Below are positions 55,087 through 63,755 of a stretch of DNA of 64,000 bases, piece after piece. The position numbers were made by a program, and so were the translations under genes. Below the pieces are notes generated by a model. That model did not search any database. It was given only the letters and a program-made list of their open reading frames with translations, and was not told the DNA's origin. Every line of letters starts with the position of its first letter. The first letter of the stretch is position 1. The stretch is from Halarcobacter bivalviorum (GTDB lineage: Bacteria > Campylobacterota > Campylobacteria > Campylobacterales > Arcobacteraceae), in contig NZ_CP031217.1 of the NCBI RefSeq assembly GCF_003346815.1, positions 1,984,001 through 2,048,000 of the forward strand, given 5' to 3'.

Positions 55087-55735
55087 TTTTATAAAGCCTT
55101 AACTCAAACTCTATTTTTTCTTTTTCTAAAATTACACTATCTTTATTTATTTTTAGAAGAGTAAAACTATTATTTATTTTTTCATCTATTGTAAGCCACT
55201 TATCATTTATCAAAACCATTTTGCCTACAATTGCTTTTAATTCAAGTTTCTTTGTATATTCTTCATACTCTTCTAAAAACTTCAATTGCTCTTCTATATT
55301 TTTATTCTCTTTTTTTACATATGATTGTTGAAAATTAAGATTTAGATAGACCTTTGTATTATCTATCTTTATACTTTCAATTTTTGAGAAGTTATTATAA
55401 TTTTCAATAAAATTAAGAAACTTTAAACTTTTAACAAGTTGGGAACTTAGTTCCATCTGAATTTTTTCATTAAAATTTGAAATATTTATTAGCTCTATTT
55501 GATTTTTTGAAAGATAATTTTCAATATCTTTAATTAGCTCAATATATGATTTATCCATCTGCTTTTTTTGAATAAAAATATTTCCACTAAAGGTATTGCC
55601 TGTATAATTATCTTCACTATTTTTTAAAATATAAAAAAATAAAAAAGCAAGAATTAAAGGAAATAAAAATAACTCTATTTTTACTTTTAAAGAAGATTTT
55701 TCAAAACTATCTTCTAAATGATTTAAAAGTTGCAT
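55073..55735 (-). CDS. Single-pass membrane protein of the secretion cluster
   Basis: A 220-residue protein with one membrane segment at about residues 22-42 (KIELFLFPLILAFLFFYIL), a predicted coiled-coil or helical stretch after it and a mixed C-terminal domain. I do not recognise the family. Position and topology recall GspM/PilO-type alignment proteins of type II secretion or pilus systems. It overlaps the genes on both sides (29 and 14 bp), so it belongs to the same translation-coupled operon. Confidence 0.7.
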   Translation of the reverse strand: MQLLNHLEDSFEKSSLKVKIELFLFPLILAFLFFYILKNSEDNYTGNTFSGNIFIQKKQMDKSYIELIKDIENYLSKNQIELINISNFNEKIQMELSSQLVKSLKFLNFIENYNNFSKIESIKIDNTKVYLNLNFQQSYVKKENKNIEEQLKFLEEYEEYTKKLELKAIVGKMVLINDKWLTIDEKINNSFTLLKINKDSVILEKEKIEFELRLYKNESL

Positions 55736-56504
55736 TTGCTTTATAACCTCCTTTTAACTCATCATAGCTGAAACTATTTATCACAGCTTTATACTTATTT
55801 AAAAATTCATAAATACTCTTCTTATTTAAAGAGTTTAATTCAATAACACAAGTATCATCTTTATACTCAAAAAAAGATATTGTGATTTTTTTCTCTTTTG
55901 CTAATATATATAAATTGATAAGTTCACTTGATATATAGTGAAAACTATTATTAGTTTTTTCTTTCTCTAGTTTTTCTTTTAAATTTTTAATAGTAAGAGT
56001 ATCTTCTTTTTTATCTTCCATGAAATATAAAAAGAAAAATATGATAATAAGGAAAATATAAATTAAAAAAATCATAAAAAGAGAACTATTTTTTTGTCTT
56101 ATAAAAAAGTATTGTTTCTTTACTTTTTCATCTATCTTAATAGCTTTTATTATCTTTATTTTTTCAATATTAAAACTACTTTTAATAAAGTCTAATAGTT
56201 GTTCTTCTTCTATATTTTCTTTTATTTCTTGATAAAAATAGACTTTTTTATTTTGAAAAACACAAAAATAGTTTTTAGTAAGTAGTAACTCACTACTGCT
56301 TTCACACTTATGTAAAAAAATCTCTGGAACTATTTTTTTATGAAAAATAATTATTTGATATTTTTTTAATGAAGATAAATAAGAGGCATAGATAAAATTC
56401 TCTTTAGCTATAAATATTTCATCTTTGTTTAGGTTTGTTAAAATATAACTTTTAAGATATTTGCCTGATATTTTTTCTGTAGATTTTATTTCATAAGTTT
56501 CTAT
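55707..56504 (-). CDS. First gene of the secretion cluster, no standard start codon
   Basis: A 122-residue stretch beginning at ATG 56075 is only the end of this gene. The same frame is open upstream to 56537, with no stop, through about 150 further codons of protein-like composition (GFDIETYEIKSTEKISGKYL, then KKYQIIIFHKKIVPEIFLHK, EEEQLLDFIKSSFNIEKIKII). The one membrane segment is then internal (MIFLIYIFLIIIFFFLYFM). The upstream part has no ATG, GTG or TTG. ATA 56504 has AAAGGA six bases before it. It stands where ctsX lies in C. jejuni relative to ctsE-ctsF; identity not proven. Confidence 0.65.
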   Translation of the reverse strand: METYEIKSTEKISGKYLKSYILTNLNKDEIFIAKENFIYASYLSSLKKYQIIIFHKKIVPEIFLHKCESSSELLLTKNYFCVFQNKKVYFYQEIKENIEEEQLLDFIKSSFNIEKIKIIKAIKIDEKVKKQYFFIRQKNSSLFMIFLIYIFLIIIFFFLYFMEDKKEDTLTIKNLKEKLEKEKTNNSFHYISSELINLYILAKEKKITISFFEYKDDTCVIELNSLNKKSIYEFLNKYKAVINSFSYDELKGGYKANATFKSFRR

Positions 56505-56593
56505 ATCAAATCCTTTAATAACAAAAGATAATTTATTTTATTATTAAAAAGATTTAATATAGTTTAATGAAAATGATATTTTATATTATTTAA

Positions 56594-57478
56594 TTAAAAA
56601 GTTACGTCGTATCCTAGCTCTTTTAGACCTTTTTTATCTTTCGTCCAACCTTTTCTAATAGAGACAAAAAGCTCTAAATAACACTTTCTTCCAGTAAGTT
56701 TTTCGATTTTGATTCTTGCATCTTTACCAATTCTTTTAATTGCACTTGCACCTTTACCAATAATCATTCCTTTTTGAGTTGATTTTTGAACAATAATTGT
56801 AGCTTTTACTACATCTAAATCTTTTTTCTCTTCAACTCTATTAACAATTACATCTGTTTCATAAGGTATTTCATCTGAAATATTTTCAAAAATTGATTCT
56901 CTAATAAACTCTTTAAAGATATCTCTTAAGTGCTCTGTAGTCATAATTTCAGGATCAAATAAATATGGATGTTCTGGTAAATGTTTTACTACAACATCTA
57001 ATATATCTGAATGTTTTGTTTGTTTTTTAATTGATACGGGAATTACAGCCTCATATTTATCTGAATACTCTTCATACTCTTTCATTTTCTCTAATACTTC
57101 ATTGTTTGATACATTATCAATTTTTGTAAGAAGTAAAATATGCTTTGTATTTTTTTTGTTTTTTTCTAAAAAATTTTCATAATGTGTTAGTTTATCTGTA
57201 ACAGGTGCTAAAAATAAAATTAAATCACAATCACCTATTGCTTTTAATGCTTCATCTAACATAAATTGATTAAGAAGTTTTTCTGTTTCATGAATACCTG
57301 GAGTATCTACAAAAACAATTTGATCATCTTCATGCATCACTATTATGTTTGATCTTTTTCTTGTTGCATTTGCTTTATGAGAAACCATTGCAATTTTTTC
57401 ACCAACTAACCAGTTTAAAAGTGAACTTTTCCCTGCATTTGGTCTTCCAACTACAGATACATAACCACATTTAGTCAT
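56594..57478 (-). CDS. era: Era GTPase
   Basis: The 294-residue GTPase binds 16S rRNA during 30S maturation. The G domain has GRPNAGKSSLLNWL near residue 10, DTPGIHETE and LTKIDNVS; the C-terminal KH domain has IIVQKSTQKGMIIGKGASAIKRIG. TATAAT at 57508-57503 on the minus strand, 25 bp before the ATG, is a probable -10. An 89-bp gap separates it from the secretion cluster downstream. Confidence 0.97.
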   Translation of the reverse strand: MTKCGYVSVVGRPNAGKSSLLNWLVGEKIAMVSHKANATRKRSNIIVMHEDDQIVFVDTPGIHETEKLLNQFMLDEALKAIGDCDLILFLAPVTDKLTHYENFLEKNKKNTKHILLLTKIDNVSNNEVLEKMKEYEEYSDKYEAVIPVSIKKQTKHSDILDVVVKHLPEHPYLFDPEIMTTEHLRDIFKEFIRESIFENISDEIPYETDVIVNRVEEKKDLDVVKATIIVQKSTQKGMIIGKGASAIKRIGKDARIKIEKLTGRKCYLELFVSIRKGWTKDKKGLKELGYDVTF

Positions 57479-57697
57479 ATAAATCCTTACTATTTTTTTT
57501 GGATTATAACATATCCATACTCAATCCTCATAAATTTCATAGGATTTCATATCAAATTTAAATGAACATATTCATATTTTTTTATTAATAGAACTAGAAA
57601 AACATATAGACTTTCTAAAATAGAATCAAAAGTTTTAGAGTCATTTATAAAAATCTTCAAGATAATCATCTTGAAGATTTAAGATAAATAATTTAAA
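57479..57697. other. Intergenic region, no gene seen
   Basis: This 219-bp stretch holds the era promoter (TATAAT on the minus strand at 57508-57503), a short symmetric ATGAACATATTCAT near 57560 and the terminator of the downstream-facing small gene. I find no open frame or RNA gene in it. Confidence 0.6.
57651..57680 (-). terminator. Intrinsic terminator of the small periplasmic gene
   Basis: A 13-bp perfect stem (AAATCTTCAAGAT / ATCTTGAAGATTT) with a 4-nt loop is followed by TTTTTAT on the minus strand, 18 bp after the stop codon at 57698. Confidence 0.85.
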
Positions 57698-57916
57698 TTA
57701 GCTTTCAGCTGCTTGATATAAGTCTGTAAGTATATTTTGAGGAGGAGTCCAACTACTTTGACTTACTTGATATTTTTTCATAAAAGCTTCACACTTTTGA
57801 ATATGATCTTTATTCATCTTTGAGTGTTCCATTCCTGACATTCCTTGATTACCTGCTGCAAATAGCGAACCAGCTAATAAAGTAGTTCCTAAAACTGAAG
57901 TTACAATTTTTTTCAT
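57698..57916 (-). CDS. Small periplasmic protein with Met/His-rich segment
   Basis: A 72-residue protein with a clear signal peptide (MKKIVTSVLGTTLLAGSLFAA), leaving about 51 mature residues. These begin GNQGMSGMEHSKMNKDH, with four Met and two His in 17 positions, and contain one Cys. I know no family. AAGGATTTAAAT precedes the ATG, TATAAT lies upstream at 57951-57946, and a strong terminator follows, so it is an independent unit. Metal binding (for example copper) is a guess from composition. Confidence 0.75.
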   Translation of the reverse strand: MKKIVTSVLGTTLLAGSLFAAGNQGMSGMEHSKMNKDHIQKCEAFMKKYQVSQSSWTPPQNILTDLYQAAES

Positions 57917-58019
57917 ATTTAAATCCTTTTGTTTTGATAAATAGCATTATAAAAGTCTAATATGGAGGGAATATGTAATATATGAGGAATTAATGTGGAA
58001 TTTTAAAGACTTAGTTAAT

Positions 58020-59897
58020 TCAATCAAAAATATCTTTATACTTATCTCTTATATATATTATCTCGTCAATATTCTCAAAAAGTAAGTCAACTAACTTAGG
58101 ATCAAAATGTTTTCCTTTTTCTTCTTTAAAAAGTTCTAATATTTTTTCTAAAGGCCATGCCTTTTTATAGCATCTATCGCTACCTAAAGCATCAAAGACA
58201 TCTGCTACAGCTGTTATTCTTCCATATATATGAATATCTTCACCTTTTAAACCTTCAGGATAACCACTTCCATCCCATTTTTCATGATGCTCTTTTGCAA
58301 CAATTGCAGCTGCTTTTAAAATCTTTCTATTTGAATGCTTTAACATCTCATAACCAAGTTGAGCGTGGGTTTTCATTATCTGCCACTCTTCATCATTAAG
58401 TTTTGCAGGTTTTTTCAATACAAAATCTGGAATTCCTACCTTTCCTATATCATGCATAGGACTTGCCTCTTTTAATAAGCTTGCTTCTTTTTCACTTAAT
58501 CCATATTTTATTGCTAATATTTTTGAATACTCAGCAACTCTTTTTACATGGTTACCCGTCTCTTTAGACCTAGTTTCACCTATTGCACCCATTGTAAGAA
58601 TAACTTCTTTTTGTGTATCTTCAATCTCCTTATTTAAATTTTGTATCTCTTTAATATTTTTATTTATAGTAGAAGTCATTGAATTAAAAGATTTAGAAAG
58701 TTTTCCAAATTCATCATTTATAACAATTGGCAGTTTAGATGAAAGTCCTGTTTTTTTACTCTTTATCTTTTCTATATAATTAATAATAAAATCTAAAGGG
58801 AAATTGATTCTATAAATTAATGTACTAGCAGCTAAAAAAAGTAAAAATAAAGAAACAACTCCAACAATAATAATTACAATAGTTGTAGTTTTTGATATAA
58901 AATCAGAATGAGATAAAATATCATTTTCAATTTTTTCTGAAATTTGATTTAAGTTCTTTATTTTTTCTACTAAATCTTTGTTCATTATTGTTCTTTCTGA
59001 TAATAAATCAAATAACTTTTTCTCTTCAAAAAGCATTTGTTCTTTAGCTGAAATAAAAAGAGTTAATAAATCCTTTATTCGATAAAACTCTTGATTTATA
59101 CTGTAAATGTTCTCTTCAAATCTCTTGTCAAACTCTTTATATTCAAATACTTTTATAGAACTATTTTCAAATAAACTTACTACCTGAGATAAACTATTTA
59201 ATTTTATTGAACGAATCACATTTAAATCATTTGTAGAATATATATTTGCTATTAAACCAGAAAGAATACTTGCCGAACTATCTAAATCTTTACTTAGACT
59301 CATAACTCTTTCAAATTTATATAAAAAGGCTAAGTCAATATTTTGTTTATTTCTTCTTGTATATCTTTTACTAAAAAGTGATGATTTACCATACAAACCT
59401 TCTGTTTCATCTATAATTTTTTTAATTGAACTATCAACTCTTTTCTTATAACTTTTTATCTCTTCTTTATAGAAAAGAACTACATATTTTTTTGAAAATA
59501 TATTTTGTTGAGCTTCTATTAAATCAAGTAAATTCTTTGAAACTTCTTCAACTTTTTTATTATAATTTACTAAATATGTTCCTTCTTTATAGATTAAATT
59601 TACACTATCTTTATTAATTAGTTCATTCTCTATTTTTTCTAGTTCATCTAAACTTTCACTAATAATAATCTTATTTTCTATATAGTTTATTTTTCGAATT
59701 ATTGTTAATACATTTTGATTTTGTTTTTCTAAATCTAAAATATTTTTTAAAGTCTTTTGATCATATTTGATGGTTGAAGAGAGATAAGTCATTGTTACTA
59801 CAAAGACTGTTATTATTAAAGCCATTACAATAACACCAAGTAAAACAATATTTTTTATAGATAGATTTTTGGTTAGTTTTTGAAAGATTTTTAACAT
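58020..59897 (-). CDS. Membrane HD-GYP domain signalling protein
   Basis: A 625-residue protein with a membrane segment at about 18-40, a long helical periplasmic sensor to about 340, a second segment (TTTVIIIVGVVSLFLLFLA), HAMP (about 370-420), a short coiled coil and an HD-GYP domain with HVKRVAEYSKILA, MHDIGKVGIPD, KEHHEKWDGSGYP. HD-GYP enzymes hydrolyse cyclic di-GMP; the key residues are present. AGGAG precedes the ATG. It starts 9 bp after a periplasmic binding-protein gene, which probably feeds its sensor domain. Confidence 0.93.
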   Translation of the reverse strand: MLKIFQKLTKNLSIKNIVLLGVIVMALIITVFVVTMTYLSSTIKYDQKTLKNILDLEKQNQNVLTIIRKINYIENKIIISESLDELEKIENELINKDSVNLIYKEGTYLVNYNKKVEEVSKNLLDLIEAQQNIFSKKYVVLFYKEEIKSYKKRVDSSIKKIIDETEGLYGKSSLFSKRYTRRNKQNIDLAFLYKFERVMSLSKDLDSSASILSGLIANIYSTNDLNVIRSIKLNSLSQVVSLFENSSIKVFEYKEFDKRFEENIYSINQEFYRIKDLLTLFISAKEQMLFEEKKLFDLLSERTIMNKDLVEKIKNLNQISEKIENDILSHSDFISKTTTIVIIIVGVVSLFLLFLAASTLIYRINFPLDFIINYIEKIKSKKTGLSSKLPIVINDEFGKLSKSFNSMTSTINKNIKEIQNLNKEIEDTQKEVILTMGAIGETRSKETGNHVKRVAEYSKILAIKYGLSEKEASLLKEASPMHDIGKVGIPDFVLKKPAKLNDEEWQIMKTHAQLGYEMLKHSNRKILKAAAIVAKEHHEKWDGSGYPEGLKGEDIHIYGRITAVADVFDALGSDRCYKKAWPLEKILELFKEEKGKHFDPKLVDLLFENIDEIIYIRDKYKDIFD

Positions 59898-59906
59898 AAC
59901 TAACTC

Positions 59907-61052
59907 CTACTTTATTAATATCTCTTCCCAAGAAACATTTTGAAGCTGACCATTTTTCATTTTTGTAAGCCAAACACGATTACTATATTGATGTTTTTTA
60001 TTATTAAAACTTGATTTAAAACCTAAACCAATATCTATATTATCAATAGTTAATAACTTTTTTTCAATACTTTTTTTATCTATTTCTTCAAATTTTAACC
60101 CTTTTATAACTTCATGAAAAAGTTTTGCAATGATATACCCTTCAAAAGAAATTAAATTAAATTTTTCGTTTGGATAAAGCTCTTTAAAATCATTTTTATA
60201 TTCATTTACAATATCAAGATTTTTATCTAACAAAGGAACAACTTGTGTTGAGTAAATATCATCTTCATACTTTTTAAGATTGTTTGAGATTGTAGAAATA
60301 TTCATAGCTGAGATTAAGAAAAACTTTGCATTTGGGAAATCTTCTTTTGCATATTCAATAAATTTTGTAGTTGCTTTATTAACACCTACTATGATAAAAG
60401 CTTTAAAATCTTTATTATAATCAAGTAACTTACTTAACCCAAACTCAATATTGCTAGTCTCCTTTGTATATCTTTCGTGAATAATCTCTTTCATCTCTAA
60501 GTTTTTACTTCGAAAGGCTTCTAAAACTCCAAGATATCCACTATCTCCATAAGTATCATTTTGAGAAAAAACTGCAAGTTCATCTGGCTTTAGACCTTGA
60601 TTCAAAAGATGTATTACTATTTGACTAACTTCATTATAATAACCTACTCTATAATTGAAGCTATATTTATTAGTTAAAGAATCCCTTAAAATTTTTCCTC
60701 CAGAATAAGGACCAATTAATGGAATTTTATTTTTATTTATTATAGGAAGAGTTACGGTTGTTGTCGGAGTTCCTGTATTTCCAAGTAAAGCAACAACATT
60801 ATCTTTATGTATTAATTGTTCAACATTTTGACTTGCTAAAACTGGATTATACTTATCATCATAAGCAATTAACTTATACTTAAAAGAAGAGGTCTTATTA
60901 ATATTATGAAAGTAAGATTCTATACCTTTTTTCATATTATTACCTAAATATGAAATAGAAGCAGAAAAGTCTGCACTCATTCCAATTTTAAGCTCATTTG
61001 AATACAAATTTAGAGTAATAAAAAATATAATTAGAATAAATTTTTTTTTCAT
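59907..61052 (-). CDS. Periplasmic binding protein paired with the HD-GYP gene
   Basis: I start at ATG 61052, right before the signal peptide (MKKKFILIIFFITLNLYSNE); a TTG at 61064 is less likely. The 381-residue product has the type I binding-protein pattern: LKIGMSADFSASISYLGNNMKKGIESYFH, LLGNTGTPTTTVTLPI, IGPYSGGKILRD and QNDTYGDSGYLGV. It resembles the branched-chain amino-acid receptor family but only distantly the pair at 26.5-28.8 kb. No permease or ATPase is nearby. Confidence 0.9.
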   Translation of the reverse strand: MKKKFILIIFFITLNLYSNELKIGMSADFSASISYLGNNMKKGIESYFHNINKTSSFKYKLIAYDDKYNPVLASQNVEQLIHKDNVVALLGNTGTPTTTVTLPIINKNKIPLIGPYSGGKILRDSLTNKYSFNYRVGYYNEVSQIVIHLLNQGLKPDELAVFSQNDTYGDSGYLGVLEAFRSKNLEMKEIIHERYTKETSNIEFGLSKLLDYNKDFKAFIIVGVNKATTKFIEYAKEDFPNAKFFLISAMNISTISNNLKKYEDDIYSTQVVPLLDKNLDIVNEYKNDFKELYPNEKFNLISFEGYIIAKLFHEVIKGLKFEEIDKKSIEKKLLTIDNIDIGLGFKSSFNNKKHQYSNRVWLTKMKNGQLQNVSWEEILIK

Positions 61053-61111
61053 AATTAATCTCAAAAATATTATTTATTTCAATTGTAGCATAAAATATTG
61101 CTTTTTTAGAC

Positions 61112-62614
61112 TTATCTTTTTCTATAATTTAAACTTTCTAAGATATGTTCTTTTTTTATATTTAATGAGCTTTCTAAATCAGCAATAGTTCTTGCAACTT
61201 TTAAAACTTTATTCATGCTTCTAAAAGAAAGATTAAAATTATTAGTTGCTTTATATAAAAGATCTCTTGATTCTTCATCTAAAATACAAAATTTATTTAC
61301 TTGTTTGTCATTTAATTTCCCATTTAATTCATCTTGTCCTCTTAAAATTTGCATTTTAAAAGCTTCAATCACTTTTTCATGTAGACTTTTAGAGTTAAAA
61401 CTTGGTTTATCTTCTATATTTGTTTCATTCATAATTACATATAAATCTATTCTGTCTAAAAAAGGCTCACTTAATCTATTTTTGTATCTTCTTATTTCTA
61501 ACTCATTGCATCTACAACTCTTATTTCTAGAGAGTAAATTTCCACAAGGACAAGGATTCATTGCTCCTATAAATAAAAATTTTGTTTTATATTTTACTTT
61601 AGAATTTGCACGGCTAATTAATAAAGAGTTATCTTCAAGAGGTTCTCTTAAAGATTCTAAAATAGAAGTAGGAAAATGAGGTAACTCATCAAAAAAAAGC
61701 ACTCCTGCATTGGCTAAGGCTATCTCTCCTAAACTATTACTGCTTCCAACAATAGATGCTTTTGTAGAAGAACAATGAGGAGATCTAGAGACTCTTAAAG
61801 GTCTAAAGTCAGGCTCTTTTAAATCCAAAGCTTGAAGTTTTGCTATCTCTAAAATCTCATCTAAACTCATAGGAGCCATTATAAAGGGTAATCTTTTTGC
61901 AAGCATTGACTTTCCACACCCTGGACTTCCTTCTAATAATATATTATGATTTCCAGCAGCAGCAATCAAAGCTGCTCTTTTTGCATTTTCTTGTCCTTTT
62001 ATATCTATAAAATCATTCTCATAAAAGTTTTCAAAATAGTACTCTTTTCCATTTATATTTAATTTTTCATATTTAAATATCTCTTTTTTATATAAATATA
62101 TTTTTTTATCTTCTGCATGGAAAAAAGCTATTGCTTCTAATAAGTTTTTTACACAATAGATATTTATATTTGGTATCTTACTTATCTTTTTTGCACTTTT
62201 ATTACAAACAAGTACATTTTTGATTTTGTTCTCTTTTGCAAGGGATAATATGATAGGAAAGATATTATTACTATCTTTTATTTCGCCATTTAAAGAGAGT
62301 TCTCCAAAGATATGAATATCATCAAATACTATTTTTTTATCTTCATATAATGAGATTAAAAGAGCAATAGGCAAATCAAAGTGAGTACCAGTTTTTTTTA
62401 TTTCACTAGGTGCAAGATTTATTGTAATTTTTTTAGGAGGGAATTTATATTCATTTGTTAATAATGCAGATTTTACTCTATCTTTTGACTCTTTTATTTG
62501 GTCAGAAGGTAACCCTACTATAGTAAAACTAGGAAGTCCTTTTGTAAAAGTTGCTTCAACATTTACTTCATTTGCTTCAATATTAACTAAAGTTGCTGAT
62601 TTAATGATTTTCAT
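61112..62614 (-). CDS. comM: ComM/YifB-type Mg-chelatase-like AAA+ ATPase
   Basis: The 500-residue protein has the N-terminal Lon-like domain (NVEATFTKGLPSFTIVGLPS), the AAA+ core with LLEGSPGCGKSMLAKRLP near residue 232, LFFDELPHFP, and GAMNPCPCGN followed by Cys-rich KSCRCNELEIRRYKNRLS. ComM is a helicase that aids integration of imported DNA in natural transformation in other bacteria. It lies downstream of def and the PAS gene; adjacency to def and clpP is also found in Helicobacter as I recall it. Confidence 0.93.
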   Translation of the reverse strand: MKIIKSATLVNIEANEVNVEATFTKGLPSFTIVGLPSDQIKESKDRVKSALLTNEYKFPPKKITINLAPSEIKKTGTHFDLPIALLISLYEDKKIVFDDIHIFGELSLNGEIKDSNNIFPIILSLAKENKIKNVLVCNKSAKKISKIPNINIYCVKNLLEAIAFFHAEDKKIYLYKKEIFKYEKLNINGKEYYFENFYENDFIDIKGQENAKRAALIAAAGNHNILLEGSPGCGKSMLAKRLPFIMAPMSLDEILEIAKLQALDLKEPDFRPLRVSRSPHCSSTKASIVGSSNSLGEIALANAGVLFFDELPHFPTSILESLREPLEDNSLLISRANSKVKYKTKFLFIGAMNPCPCGNLLSRNKSCRCNELEIRRYKNRLSEPFLDRIDLYVIMNETNIEDKPSFNSKSLHEKVIEAFKMQILRGQDELNGKLNDKQVNKFCILDEESRDLLYKATNNFNLSFRSMNKVLKVARTIADLESSLNIKKEHILESLNYRKR

Positions 62615-62677
62615 GTTAGCTCTTTAAATAATTTTATTAATTATATATAAAGCAACATAAAATAAATTTAAATATTA

Positions 62678-63181
62678 TTAAAATTCTATACTATCATCCA
62701 CATCAAGTATATCTTCAAAAATGTCATCAACTCTTTTAGAATCAGTTATATCAAATCTTATAGATTTAAATCCTTCAATCTCATCTTTTTGATTTAATAT
62801 AGGAAAAATAATAGAATCAACCCAATAAAAACCACCATCTTTTTTTTGATTTTTTATTTCACCTCTCCAAACTCTTTTTGCAGTAATAGTTTCCCACATC
62901 TCTTTAAAAACTTCACTGTTCATATCTGGATGTCTTACAATACTATGATTTGAGCCAATTAATTCTTCTTCAGTATATCCAGAAATATCTATAAAAGGTT
63001 GACTTACATATGTAATTTCCCCTTTTTTATTTGTTTCTGAGTTAATAGCATATTTATTAAAGAAGTTATATAAATATTCAATTTTAAATAATTGATTTTT
63101 TAAAGACTCGTTTTCTAAAGTAAGTTTTGAGATTTTTTCTTCTAATTGAAGTGTTTGTAGTTTTGAATTTTCATTACTCAT
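62678..63181 (-). CDS. Stand-alone PAS domain protein
   Basis: A 167-residue soluble protein with a short coiled coil (residues 8-40) and one PAS domain: GEITYVSQPFIDISGYTEEELIGSNHSIVRHPDMNSEVFKEMWETI, then KNQKKDGGFYWVDSIIFPI. This is the Aer-type PAS pattern of redox and energy taxis. There is no output domain, so it must act by binding a partner. The coding end is acidic (DILDVDDSIEF). It sits between def and comM. Confidence 0.88.
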   Translation of the reverse strand: MSNENSKLQTLQLEEKISKLTLENESLKNQLFKIEYLYNFFNKYAINSETNKKGEITYVSQPFIDISGYTEEELIGSNHSIVRHPDMNSEVFKEMWETITAKRVWRGEIKNQKKDGGFYWVDSIIFPILNQKDEIEGFKSIRFDITDSKRVDDIFEDILDVDDSIEF

Positions 63182-63235
63182 AATAATACTCCTAGCTAGT
63201 AGAGTATTATATTATGATTTTAATAAGAGAAGATA

Positions 63236-63751
63236 CTAGTTCTTATTTTTTAGTCTCTTTTTCCACTCTTTTTCAAATTTTTTTCTTTTTGTAATTGATA
63301 GATTTTCTATAAAAAGATGTCCTGATAAATGTTCCATTTCATGTTGCCATGCTACTGCTAAAAAATCTTCACACTCCATAGTTTGTTTTTCACCATCTCT
63401 ATTATAGTATTCAACAATTATATGTTGTGCTCTTTTAACTTCTTCATTAAAACCAGGAACACTAAGACAACCCTCTACAAAAATTTGTACTCCATCTTTA
63501 TGAGTAATTACAGGATTAATTGCTTCAATTAAATCCTCTTTTTCTTGTATGTCTTCCTCATTTGGTAAATTGATAATTAATACATTTAAAGGAATCCCAA
63601 CTTGAATTGCTGCTAAGCCTACGCCATTCTCAGCTATCATAGTATCATACATATCATCTAGTAATGTATGAAGTTCACTATCGAACTTCTCTACATCACT
63701 TGATTTTGTTCTAAGTAGTTTATTTGGATATGTTAAAACTTCTCTAATCAT
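63236..63751 (-). CDS. def: Peptide deformylase
   Basis: The 171-residue enzyme removes the N-formyl group from new proteins. All three motifs are present: GVGLAAIQVG near residue 43, EGCLSVPGF near residue 92, and QHEMEHLSGHLF near residue 135 (zinc HExxH). It is 4 bp after clpP on the same strand, so they form one transcript. Confidence 0.97.
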   Translation of the reverse strand: MIREVLTYPNKLLRTKSSDVEKFDSELHTLLDDMYDTMIAENGVGLAAIQVGIPLNVLIINLPNEEDIQEKEDLIEAINPVITHKDGVQIFVEGCLSVPGFNEEVKRAQHIIVEYYNRDGEKQTMECEDFLAVAWQHEMEHLSGHLFIENLSITKRKKFEKEWKKRLKNKN

Positions 63752-63755
63752 CTTT

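Noticed and set aside
61215-61679. 154-codon plus-strand frame over comM
   Set aside because: Antisense to conserved AAA+ coding sequence; composition is that of a shadow frame.
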